From positions 245,153 through 272,238 of the forward strand of contig NW_003126883.1 of the NCBI RefSeq assembly GCF_000003605.2: a stretch of 27,086 nucleotides of DNA. Reading direction: 5' to 3'. The position numbers and the translations under genes were made by a program. How positions within the stretch are numbered: the stretch's first letter is position 1; each line of letters starts with the position of its first letter. Below the pieces are notes generated by a model that saw nothing but the letters and a program-made list of their open reading frames with translations, was not told the DNA's origin and did no database searches. Of the stretch, positions 1 through 8,886 are shown in pieces. The DNA is from Saccoglossus kowalevskii (lineage: Eukaryota > Hemichordata > Enteropneusta > Harrimaniidae).

Positions 1-460
1 CTATGTACTAAGTTCCATTGAAATGTGATGATTACTACTTGAAATATCAAAAGCTGAAAATTAATTAATTATGCAAATTGAAATGTGATGATTAGTACTT
101 GAGATATCAGTGGAAAATTGATTAATCATTATGCAAATTAGGTAATTAATATTGCACAGATTTTTACCCAAAACTAATCAAATCTGCGCATTAGTTTGGA
201 GCATCTATGTGCCAAGTTTCATGAAAATCCAATGAACAATCATGGAACAGCTAATCAGCTAATTATCATGCAAATTAGGTAATTAATATGCATGGATTTT
301 TACCAAAACCTAATCAAATCTGCACATTGGCCCAGAGCATCTATGCACTAAGTTTCATCAAAACTCAATGTATGGTTCTTGAGATATCAGTGGAACAGAC
401 ACACAGACACACTAACTGCAAAGACTCCCTTTTTCTGCTTCACACAGGGGAGTCAAAATC
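1..460. repeat. Diverged tandem/dispersed repeat at the left edge
   Basis: Two units of about 137 bp (landmarks ATGCAAATTAGGTAATTAAT at 131 and 268; AAGTTTCAT at about 214 and 350) plus a partial third (8-120). The last unit ends with GAGATATCAGTGGAACA and an ACACAGACACAC tail. This layout of short units plus a simple tail is like that of the repeat at 2180-2950, although the sequence differs. Non-coding; probably inside a PLEKHH intron. Confidence 0.5.
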
Positions 461-627
461 TCAAATACAGTATATATCGTTTCGGCAGCATTTACATAAC
501 TTGCAGAGTAAACTCATTTTTCATTTTTGTGTTTTTCATTTCTGTAAAATAAATTGTTCACTTTGTATTGCCAGAAAAGATTCGTGAAAAATATACTGTG
601 AATGGAGTGTTAAATGGTGATATTTAC
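461..627. other. PLEKHH intron 14 (partial)
   Basis: The sequence left of exon 14 begins with its donor GTAAAT and runs into the repeat at the window edge. The next coding exon (expected to begin with a W-L-Y-H-L-like PH2 helix) is not found in bases 1-627. Confidence 0.8.
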
Positions 628-801
628 CTTGTCTTCTTTGGTACTAAACAGCAGATACACAGGTTCCTGATTATTGGAGCTTGAAAAATGAATGACTACT
701 CTGTATTTGAGTTGCTTCTGTACACCTAACAAGTCACTATTCAGTCGACTGTCAATCTCTTCAACTCGTTTTCCTTGTAGATCTATGCTTTCCAAAGCAA
801 T
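628..801 (-). CDS. PLEKHH: PLEKHH coding exon 14: PH domain 2, middle part
   Basis: 58 codons, phase 0 at both ends. It starts IALESIDLQGKRVEEIDSRL and ends EPVYLLFSTKEDK, matching vertebrate KVEEVDRS... and TYLLIGSKHEKD. The loop after EID, acidic and Ser-rich in vertebrates, is here NSDLLGVQKQLKY. The PH2 C-terminal helix, with its Trp, would be in the next exon, left of the window. Acceptor ATTTAG, donor AAG/GTAAAT. Confidence 0.95.
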
Positions 802-1250
802 CTAAATGAATGAATAGAAAGCATAAGTATAGATCAGTTAATTTTCATAGAAAAAAAATTTAAGAAAAAAAAATGATATTGTAAGCATTCTATTAATTGA
901 ACAATGAAATAATTATACGAGTGGCTGAATTGTTGAGAAAAATGAAATTATATTGTAATGAATTCTTAGAGAAGGTTTTGATAACAGAAACTGGAAATGT
1001 TATCGCATTGCCTACTGACTCATTTTCTTCCTTTTGATTTTGGTATGTCTGTTGGGGCAGGCAGTGTGTTAATATTGTTTCAAATAATGTGATACAAAGT
1101 TTTATTCTTCAAAATATGAAGAAACATCAAAGTTGATTGATAACTTCAGAATGTAGGCATTTCCTGCCAGATGGTTCAATTGTCAGAGGAAAATAAAAAG
1201 TATTATTTTAAGAGAAGTTGGGTGGTCAAACTAGTAAAGGAATTACATAC
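802..1250. other. PLEKHH intron 13
   Basis: 449 bases, AT-rich. Nothing beyond splice signals is supported. Confidence 0.85.
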
Positions 1251-1417
1251 CTTATCTGTGGGTGTTTTATACGAAGTTAGCGTTTTCCCGACCAGCATAC
1301 ACCAACACTTTCGGTGTTGCCCATGTTTGACCTTTACCAGCCAACCTTTCATTACACCGTGGTTATCAGAGCAATCCCAATAAGTGCCATCTTGAAAGCT
1401 GACAACACCCTGTAATG
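1251..1417 (-). CDS. PLEKHH: PLEKHH coding exon 13: inter-PH linker and start of PH domain 2
   Basis: 167 bases: the split Ala codon plus 55 codons. It starts ALQGVVSFQDG, aligned to vertebrate VLQNVLRVQ, and then has GVMKGWLVKVKHGQHRKCWC and MLVGKTLTSYKTPTDK, the first strands of PH2. Two nearby AGs compete as acceptor. TTTGTTTAG/CATTACAG keeps the frame with exon 12; the second AG, 8 bases on, would shift it, so the first was chosen. Donor AAG/GTATGT, phase 0. Confidence 0.95.
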
Positions 1418-1568
1418 CTAAACAAACAAACAAACAATAGAAATCATACTATTGCTGGTGAAGTTATAGTCATGAAATAAGTATAATATGTTTAGAAGCT
1501 TTCCAACTCCAGCTGTAATGTGCCATACTAAGGCTAGTCTGTTTTTTTATGACGAGCTTTTCGGCTTA

Positions 1569-1758
1569 TAGTACTGTAAAATCTGTATTAGAAACCGCAG
1601 CTTCTATTAAAATGTTACAATGCAACAGAGGGGATGCGGCTTCTGATAGAGCATCCACACTTATGAGAAATGATGAATTTTTGGATCTCAATTATTCAAA
1701 AAGAATGGGTGCGACTTCTATTAGGGATGCGGCTTCTAATACATATTTTACGGTACTA
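1569..1758. mobile_element. MITE with ~33-bp terminal inverted repeats and a TA target duplication
   Basis: Left arm 1569-1601 and right arm 1726-1758 are inverted copies, matching at 29 of 33 positions by my alignment (outer end GTACTGTAAAAT / ATTTTACGGTAC). TA lies outside both arms, as expected for Tc1/mariner-type integration. The interior has no transposase but repeats the motif GCGGCTTCT several times (about 1637, 1730; variants at 1596, 1711 and 1770). An open frame at 1549-1809 is contained in the repeat and is not a gene. Confidence 0.65.
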
Positions 1759-2179
1759 ATAAAGCGACACGCTTCTAACCAAGCAAATAAGAGCATACCG
1801 TATCGATAAGAATCATGATAAATTAAATTACGATTAATCATGTATTTTAGCGACAGTTTAAACTTTTTATCCCCATTGTCAATAATTTAATTTTCACAAT
1901 GTATGTAGCTCTATATATAATCTGATTATAGCAAATAAACTGGATCTAATTTCAGTCAGCAATTACCAACTTTATTGCCTGGCAAAAGAATATCAGAACT
2001 CAGATTTTTGAGACAAACTAAAGAGCTTGTTTAACAAAAAATATTTGAGATATATTAGAAATGTGTACATTGTTTTATGTATATACAGTCAATCAACAAC
2101 AGTTTGTCCTAAAACTTTAATTACCGGTATCAACATTAGAAGACATATGTCTTTTTAAACAAGTCATTGAAAATGACAC

Positions 2180-2950
2180 AGTCCCCGTTAAATTAAGTTC
2201 TCTTTATGCTCGTCATATTAAAGCGGAGGGGTTGTGGCGAGCGTGTCCTTGAAACTTGAGTTTCAAGTGATGTATACAACAGATTGTTTATTTACATCAA
2301 AACACGTGTTCCGTGTAGTAGTAATATGGCTAAAAATAAAAACAGCCGTTATTCGGCCATCTTTGATCTGATTATGAAACACACTGATATGTATGATGTA
2401 TTTGCCAAATACGAATGAAAATGGTACATAAATTCTGGAAATATAGTAGTAAGGCAAAAAGTCAGATGGCTGTCAATGGCCATCCTTGACAAGATTTTGA
2501 AACAAATTGTCATGGACATGCATCCTAACATGTATAAAGTACATGTATGTGCCAAATTTGAATGAAAACTGACCGAGCACATCCAAGATACCGCATAAAA
2601 AAAAAACAAGAAGGCTGCCAGTCGGCCATCTTTGATCCAATTGTGAAGTAAATCGTCATGGACATGTATTCTAATATGTATAATCTATGTACCAAGTTGG
2701 AATGAAAACGGACAAAGCATGTCCAAAATAAAACATTTTCAAAAAACAAGATGGCTGCCAGTTGGCCATTTTGAATCGAATCGCTAAACCACTGCATGTG
2801 CATATGTCCCACATAAAGTACTAGGCACATGCAAAGAATGAACAGAATCGGTCCAAGGGATTCTGAGATATGATGGACGGACGCACGGACGCACGTACAG
2901 AGACTGAATTATAAGTCCCCGTTTTGGGACTTCGTTCGAACGAGGACTAA
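2180..2950. repeat. Dispersed repeat of ~140-bp tandem units with a terminal hairpin, in PLEKHH intron 12
   Basis: Four diverged tandem units are anchored by GGCCAT at 2355, 2478, 2624 and 2764 (spacings 123, 146, 140). Each reads roughly AAGATGGCTGCCAGTTGGCCAT, a stretch ending CAAATTTGAATGAAAA, then an A-rich joint; I give only partial strings. The 3' tail has GGACGGACGCACGGACGCACG, then a hairpin AGTCCC/GGGACT (2914-2931) and the palindrome TCGTTCGAACGA. AGTCCCCGTT occurs at both 2180 and 2914, so the element may start near 2180. No protein is encoded; the family is unknown to me. Confidence 0.6.
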
Positions 2951-3126
2951 TTAATGGCAGTATATATTGGTAATTGAGTGTGCAATTCTACTTCTAGAGA
3001 AGGTAAGTTAATATTTGGGAATGAAAACATTGGTACAAACACCTAGAACAACATATCCACAATGTTTACTCATAATGGCATGGACAGTGACAGACAATAT
3101 TGCTAACAGCAAGACCGAACATTTAC

Positions 3127-3283
3127 CTTGGATCCATTCATCCACAGCGTTGTTTGATTCGGCAGACAAGTAATACGTCCTCTGCGATGTAACAATCTCA
3201 AAAGAATGCGAGCTTTCTGATTTCATTACTTTGCATTTACCGTCCAACGGCACTTGACCCAGCGGTTTATTGCTGACGTCGTT
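3127..3283 (-). CDS. PLEKHH: PLEKHH coding exon 12: second half of PH domain 1
   Basis: 52 codons plus one base. It begins NDVSNKPLGQVPLDGKCKVM and later has TYYLSAESNNAVDEWIQ, equal to the vertebrate TYYLTADSPNILEEWIK. The invariant Trp of the C-terminal PH helix is present (DEWIQ). Acceptor ATTCAG, donor CAAG/GTAAAT leaving a split Ala codon. Confidence 0.96.
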
Positions 3284-3364
3284 CTGAATAGAACGGGACA
3301 CAAGTTTTAAAAATTATAATTACTATGTGATTTTGGGAATTGGTAGATAAGTACTACATAGAAT

Positions 3365-3559
3365 GATGCTGAATTGTTTGAGTAATGGACATCGGGCTAC
3401 TAAAACATTACCAAGCAAAGTTACTCCAAGTTCAGTTAACTGTTAATTAAAGTTTGAGTTACAATTTTGGGGTGATTTTGCAAAAGTGGGCGTGGTTTCT
3501 GAAATATGGGCGTGGTCATTTTTGTAACTCTATTTTACATACTCAAACAATTCAGCATC
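3365..3559. mobile_element. Small terminal-inverted-repeat (MITE-like) element in PLEKHH intron 11
   Basis: A perfect 20-bp inverted repeat bounds 195 bases: left arm 3365-3384 (GATGCTGAATTG...), right arm 3540-3559. Inside lies a second inverted pair (GAGTTACAA near 3462, TTGTAACTC near 3525) flanking two copies of GGGCGTGG. No coding capacity. No clear target-site duplication is visible, so the exact ends and superfamily are open. Confidence 0.6.
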
Positions 3560-3623
3560 TCACATAATAATGTCACTATCTTTATCAAATGTACTTATGT
3601 AAAATATCACATACATGTATGCT

Positions 3624-3636
3624 TGACCTATGACCC
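3624..3636. promoter_or_regulatory. DR1-like nuclear-receptor site in PLEKHH intron 11
   Basis: On the plus strand TGACCT A TGACCC, i.e. GGGTCA T AGGTCA on the other strand: a direct repeat of receptor half-sites with one-base spacing. This is the consensus form for HNF4/RXR/COUP-type receptors. A match only; function is inference. Confidence 0.3.
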
Positions 3637-3644
3637 CAATTTCA

Positions 3645-4357
<713 letters not shown>

Positions 4358-4494
4358 TTTAGTGGATCTTGGTGAATCTGGCTGGGTTGTTTTTGAAAAT
4401 TTTTGTTCATACTCTTCAGTATCTTCCATAATGGGTGCAGCATCAGGAGGCATGCAGTAATCTCCTTCTGAACTATTAGACTGTATAGATACGC
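4358..4494 (-). CDS. PLEKHH: PLEKHH coding exon 10: linker just before PH1
   Basis: 137 bases: the split Gly codon plus 45 codons. Key residues are GVSIQSNSSEGDYCMPPDAA, then an acidic stretch (MEDTEEYEQKF) and SPRSTK. The GVS...SDY..PPDA arrangement is shared with vertebrate PLEKHH2 immediately before its first PH domain. Acceptor TTCTAG, donor AAA/GTAAGT, phase 0. Confidence 0.92.
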
Positions 4495-4752
4495 CTAGAA
4501 GAAGACATAACCAGTAATCTCATGACACAGGCAAGTCATCATAAATAAATCATATGTCATGTGATCTGTTCAGAAGTGGCATTCAAGTTCAGTCCTAATA
4601 ATGACCCCATCAGTGACAAAATGAAAAATGAATAGTGTTCTGTTACATCACCTAATTTAGGTGTTTAATCAACAGCGATAACTCTGCGCAATGGTCTACA
4701 ACCAAAGCATACATAACTGTGGGGTGAATAAACAACATGCATTAAAACAAAC

Positions 4753-4921
4753 CTCGTTTATTTGCAGTACTCGTTCGACTTTTCTTTGGACTGGACAGAG
4801 ACATCGCCATGGAAACACTGGTTGGTGAAGTGGTCACCATGGATGAGGTAGCTGAGTTTTCATCGTTATCTGAATCGGAAGAGTCTCCACTGTAGGGTGT
4901 ACTGCGGATCTGAACAGCTCG
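4753..4921 (-). CDS. PLEKHH: PLEKHH coding exon 9: acidic/serine linker
   Basis: 56 codons plus one base. It opens RAVQIRSTPYSGDSSDSDND and runs on through Ser/Thr-rich sequence to SSPKKSRTSTANKR. It aligns with the vertebrate [20 protein letters not shown] linker; the SSDSDNDE block is a likely CK2-type acidic serine cluster. Acceptor ATTCCAG, donor GAG/GTTTGT, a slightly weak GTTTGT donor. Confidence 0.92.
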
Positions 4922-5225
4922 CTGGAATAAAATATCAGAAATTCCAATAAAATGAGAAAATCTGTTCCCCACACAAATAACATAAAAGACACCGGGTATC
5001 CTTTCATAAATGCATTATATGTCTAACAAATATCCATGGTCAGTATCAGAAACACTAAGAAATGTACAACATTCCTTACCAATGATGTTGAATTCTTTCT
5101 GAATGACAACAATGCCCATATTAGGTCAGTAAGTGACATCATTGAATGAAGTATGATTTTATGAATATCATATCATATAATTCATAATATGTAAATTGTG
5201 ATTAAAATATTACATTGCACCTTAC
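4922..5225. other. PLEKHH intron 8
   Basis: 304 bases, AT-rich near the acceptor side (repeated ATCATAT/ATAATTCATAATA around 5167-5190). No further feature supported. Confidence 0.85.
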
Positions 5226-5320
5226 CCCTTTCAGAATTGTGTAAACTGGGGGCTGCATCTCTTGATAAAGCTGATTGGTGTGACTAACTTCACTTGTCTG
5301 GTAAATAGCTGTATCTGAGT
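5226..5320 (-). CDS. PLEKHH: PLEKHH coding exon 8
   Basis: 95 bases: the split Asp codon and 31 full codons. It contains DTAIYQTSEVSHTNQLYQEM and then QPPVYTILKG, the latter matching the vertebrate TPVYTTLKGKA motif before the Ser-rich linker. Several Tyr residues sit in exposed, phosphorylatable contexts. Acceptor TTTAAG, donor AAAGGG/GTAAGG, phase 0. Confidence 0.92.
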
Positions 5321-5666
5321 CTTAAACAAATCAAACACAAACTATGATATACTAATTGCTCTATGAGTAATGCACAGTGACAGCACGACTTGAACTTTGA
5401 GTTGAGCAGGCACTAATTTCCCAATGCCAAAATTCATAAAATAGCCTTACCACATAGGAATAACAGAGAATATCTAAGGGCATCAAGGTATTGTCCTTCA
5501 ATGCCTCTGTAAGGTTCAAACCATGAAATATGGTACTGCTATTTAGTGAAAAGGTAGCACAGTGACAGTTTCTCCTCTACAGAAGCAAATTATATTTTCT
5601 AATTGAAAACCTCACATGACAGACCAACAATAACTCCCCTGTTGCGTTTATTATAATACCACATAC
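5321..5666. other. PLEKHH intron 7
   Basis: 346 bases between exons 7 and 8. I see no repeat, RNA or coding signal in it. Confidence 0.85.
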
Positions 5667-5739
5667 CTTCTACTGACAGTGATAAATTTTCCTGAGACAA
5701 ATTCATCCCGCTGGCAGCCATGGAAATTATACGGTCTTC
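5667..5739 (-). CDS. PLEKHH: PLEKHH coding exon 7
   Basis: 24 codons plus one base, beginning EDRIISMAASGMNLSQ and continuing ENLSLSVE. It follows directly on PHRLPSW and parallels the vertebrate ESRIYAVAKSGIRMSE. Acceptor TTAATAG, donor GAAG/GTATGT leaving phase 1. Confidence 0.92.
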
Positions 5740-5917
5740 CTATTAAGAGAAAAAAAGGAAATATGTAATCAGAGCTCAAAAAATATAGCAAAGACTTCAA
5801 AATCAATCTTACAGGGGACAGATCATTAATTGTTAGTACATTATTTAAATTAGCATAAGTCGATTACTTAGTCACCCCTTCAGGTGATAATGAGCCACAC
5901 CTAAAAAACACACTTAC

Positions 5918-6747
5918 CCAAGATGGCAGTCGATGAGGTGGAGTTGGTGGTTTCATTTTGCCTTCTCTAGTCTCGGATTCAATGTCATCGTCTTCAATTA
6001 TAGAAATTATGTCAATATTGGTCATTCTGTGTGGCAACATTGGCGGTTCACCTGTCTCATCATCTATATCATTATCATATGGTTCTTTACCGTCGCTAAG
6101 ACCAGCCGATGATGACGATGAAGAAGACTGCTTGTATTTCCTTGGTACTGCATACAAATCAGAGTTAGTATTGTTTGCTGTAAACGTCGGAGACATGGAT
6201 AATGGCGGTGATCCCGTATTTGCCACCGGCGGTGATTCTTCAGTTAGAGGGGACACTGACATGGGCGGTGTTCCTGTAGATGACTCTGGTGACTCAACAG
6301 ACAATGTTGGCTGAGCCGACAGTTTATTCTCACGCTTTGTTGTTCTTAACGTCTCATATAGCGGTTCATTCAGATCAGCAACATCACTCGATTCTTCAAG
6401 ACCTCTAGCTTCTTCAAATTTACCTTGACTGCTAAAGTCAATATCAAAGACCTGAAGTTCTTTGCTGTTGCTTTTATTCAGTAACTTTCTTTTAGGCCAT
6501 GTATGTCCCTTTTTCCCACTTTCAATGTTATTTGTGTTAGTTGCTTGGCTCTCTGATCGGCTTCTTTGTGCTTCTATAAGGGCGTGCACTGGGGACCAAG
6601 GTACATTCAATACTGGGTCACTCCCATCTTGTTTTTTTTCCTTCATGCCCAAAGATGAAGGCCTCTCAATTAAATCTGATGGTTCCATGGCCGTTGATAG
6701 TGGTCGGTATTGCACACCAATAGAACGCCTTGAGTTGTTGCTTTCAT
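5918..6747 (-). CDS. PLEKHH: PLEKHH coding exon 6: large disordered region ending in KPPTPPHRLPSW
   Basis: At 830 bases (277 codons including the split Tyr) this is by far the longest exon of the gene. It encodes low-complexity sequence: a Ser/Pro stretch with two similar segments (PPMSVSPLTEESPP and PPLSMSPTFTANN), a poly-Ser run (SSSSSSSAG), and acidic patches (DNDIDDETGE, IIEDDDIESE). Tyr motifs DLYAVPRKYK and EPLYETLR could be phosphosites. It ends with KMKPPTPPHRLPSW, conserved with vertebrate PLEKHH2, preceded 40 residues earlier by a related EPPMLPHRM. Long open frames on the opposite strand across this exon (5958-6314, 6462-6824) are shadows. Donor TGG/GTAAGT, phase 0. Confidence 0.93.
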
Positions 6748-7103
6748 CTGAAAGACAATATAGAACACATGTATATTTCAGTCATACAATCGACAGTAAT
6801 TACACCAAGTCACGTTTGATATGAGTTCCATGTGATGTATTATAAAACATTGTATGTTACGGTAACACAAAAATCACACGACACACACACACACACACAT
6901 TTTTTTCGTCTTGCAATTCTAGCATCAGAAACATCTTTAAACAGAATATTTATTGTTTTTATTGTCATTAAACACTACAAAAATAAATTGATGTACTCAA
7001 TTCCCGGATATGCACTCAAAAACTCAAACAAACTTTTGAATTCAAAAATAAATATTAACTGTTCAACCCCAAATGTGCAGTATGAACCAATATAAAAACT
7101 CAC
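6748..7103. other. PLEKHH intron 5, with an (AC)n microsatellite
   Basis: 356 bases. The only notable content is a pure AC dinucleotide run of about 19 bases at 6881-6899 followed by a T-run. Microsatellites of this size are common in animal introns; nothing else is supported. Confidence 0.85.
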
Positions 7104-7188
7104 ACATGTCCACTTTAGTTTGTAACTTTCTGATAGCTTCCATCGACTCTGTATTCGCTGACCTCAGCTGTTGGTTTTCCTGCTCCAA
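7104..7188 (-). CDS. PLEKHH: PLEKHH coding exon 5: end of the coiled coil
   Basis: 28 codons plus one base. It begins LEQENQQLRSANTESMEAIR and continues with KLQTKVDM, aligning with the vertebrate LELENQNLRLINQNQ...MQSKL region. The donor splits a Tyr codon (T / GTGAGT), completed by AT at the start of exon 6. Confidence 0.93.
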
Positions 7189-7868
7189 CTTAAAATAAAC
7201 AAATATTATTTTTATTAATGAATTGATAAATTTATCAAAGTTGAACTGGAACATTGAACCAACTTAGAACTGAATACGAAATCTGCTGAATCAGTTTGCT
7301 ATGAAACAAACACACTGTGGCAAAAATGCACTATGTGTCAGCACTAGCACTTGCAATTTGCACATACAAAAAAAAAAAGTCAGGAGAGACAACAGTGACA
7401 TTCAATGTCCGGAACTGTCGCCTGGCACAACAAAATTTAAAAAAAAAAACAAAAAAAAACACTGCTCAGTTCCTAAAATTGTAGAATAAATTTCTAAGTA
7501 TCTGTGTAGTAGCACTATGTTAAATTACTATGGTGCAGGTAAGTACGCACAAGAACAATGCCAAACAATAGATCATGGGTTGAAGAATTCAAATTTTGTG
7601 TTACCGAGAAAATTTGCAATGCAAAAATAATGAAAAATAATTACATGCGGGAAGCTTAATAGATTAAATGTCTATTTTTAGAAAAATTTAAAACAATATT
7701 CAAAATTATATCAATAAACAATGAATTATTCAATTCAGCCCATATCACCAAGCATAATTTATGTATTATCTAGTTATTATATTTTTTTTTTCATTTTCAT
7801 TCTCTATAATACTGTAGTATGAAGAAAACGAAAGGTTAAACACAAATTTCGAAATATGTTAAACTGAC
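7189..7868. other. PLEKHH intron 4
   Basis: 680 bases, strongly AT-rich, with A-runs at 7368-7379 and 7438-7460 and a T-run at 7782-7791. No exon, repeat family or structured element that I can support. Confidence 0.8.
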
Positions 7869-7952
7869 CGATTCTAGTTTAGTGGTCACCCACTCTTTTA
7901 TTTTGGCTGCCTTTGTTTCCACTAGTTTGCTCTCATGATGACGAAGTCTCCT
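7869..7952 (-). CDS. PLEKHH: PLEKHH coding exon 4: conserved AAKIKEWV coiled-coil block
   Basis: 28 codons, phase 0 at both ends, beginning RRLRHHESKLVETK and followed by AAKIKEWVTTKLES. AAKIKEWVT is one of the most conserved N-terminal signatures of PLEKHH1/PLEKHH2 and is nearly identical here, which anchors the family call. Acceptor TTTACAG, donor TCG/GTCAGT. Confidence 0.95.
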
Positions 7953-8733
7953 CTGTAAATATAAAACAAAACAACAAAAAAACATGTTAAATAAATTAAC
8001 AGTACAATTGGTAGTAATATTCAAAATACATTTAGCATATATATACATATATACTGGTATATGCAATGAAATGGGTTAGGGTTTATTCATTCATATTTTA
8101 CTTGTGTTAAATTAAAACCCAGTGAATATGCAAAGTTACAGTCGGAGGAGAGATTCAAACCCGAGTTAGCCAATCACTGAACACAGTCCCTCTATTACAG
8201 AGACTGTGCACTGAACAATGTCCATGTATATCAAAGTTCAGCTTTAATACTGGGGCATTTATGTACTCCCTGTTATGTTTTAAATTTCAATAGACTCTAC
8301 GACTGAGAAAACAATAATTGTATTATTTTTGTTTCAACATATTTTTCACACAAATAAGCTTAAATGCTGTAAAAGAATTGGACTTTTTGATAGTGTATTC
8401 ACGTAAAAAGTCTTCAATATGCATCTACATAAAATGGTACCGCATTTTATAATTACAATGTATTTACAGTTAATGTCATCCTTTTTCAAACTCAATTCCA
8501 AAACTGCAAGACTATATTGCTAGGACAGTGCCCAATATAATATATATTGATTCAATAGATTCTCTACATAAGTGGGACAGACCCATAAAAAGGGCAAGGG
8601 TCAATTGTCCCTGTTGCACCCTGTTACAGTTATATTGAGAGGATAAAGCCAATGTTTACACAACACATAGACACGCACAGTTGAACTGTAAATCGAGTTC
8701 ACCGTGTAACAGCCAGTAAATTGCCAGACATAC
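7953..8733. other. PLEKHH intron 3
   Basis: 781 bases. Around 8146-8170 the minus strand reads like a tRNA B box (GGTTTGAATCTC), with a small inverted repeat next to it (ACAGTCCCTCT / AGAGACTGT, about 8183-8207). I could not find a matching A box, so this is at most a worn tRNA-derived SINE fragment. The rest is unremarkable AT-rich sequence. Confidence 0.75.
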
Positions 8734-8886
8734 CTGCTCGTCAATTTGTGTTTCTAAATTCTGTATAATTTCATCTTTTTCTTTGCAACATTCCTTTAAT
8801 ATTCCTATTCCGTCACCATCGCCGTCATCGTTATTTATTGCACTATGAGATTTAGTAGCTGATAATTTCTCTTGAAGTTCAATGAC
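8734..8886 (-). CDS. PLEKHH: PLEKHH coding exon 3: coiled coil with Asp/Gly insert
   Basis: 51 codons, phase 0 at both ends. It starts VIELQEKLSATKSH and ends EKDEIIQNLETQIDEQ, matching the vertebrate EKDDVIQNLELQLEEQ segment. Between these lies a loop rich in Asp and Gly (NNDDGDGDGIGI) that should break the helix and looks lineage-specific. Acceptor TTTGTAG, donor CAG/GTATGT. Confidence 0.93.

Larger units (their letters stand above)
1418..3126. other. PLEKHH intron 12
   Basis: 1709 bases, the longest intron of the gene in the window. It is mostly occupied by the inverted-repeat element at 1569-1758 and the tandem repeat at 2180-2950. A 20-base near-perfect palindrome (CTTGAAACT TG AGTTTCAAG) lies at 2248-2267. 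The rest is AT-rich with no exon. Confidence 0.85.

Noticed and set aside
1549-1809. 86-codon plus-strand open frame
   Set aside because: Contained in the inverted-repeat element; composition follows the repeat.
2525-2830. 101-codon minus-strand open frame with hydrophobic residues
   Set aside because: Lies in the tandem repeat units, with repeated peptide phrases caused by those units.
5958-6314. 118-codon plus-strand open frame
   Set aside because: Exact antisense shadow of PLEKHH exon 6, which has strong family similarity and splice sites.
6462-6824. 120-codon plus-strand open frame
   Set aside because: Also antisense to PLEKHH exon 6; no domain.
8120-8210. tRNA gene or intact SINE on the minus strand
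   Set aside because: B-box-like text only; no A box, cloverleaf or terminator found.
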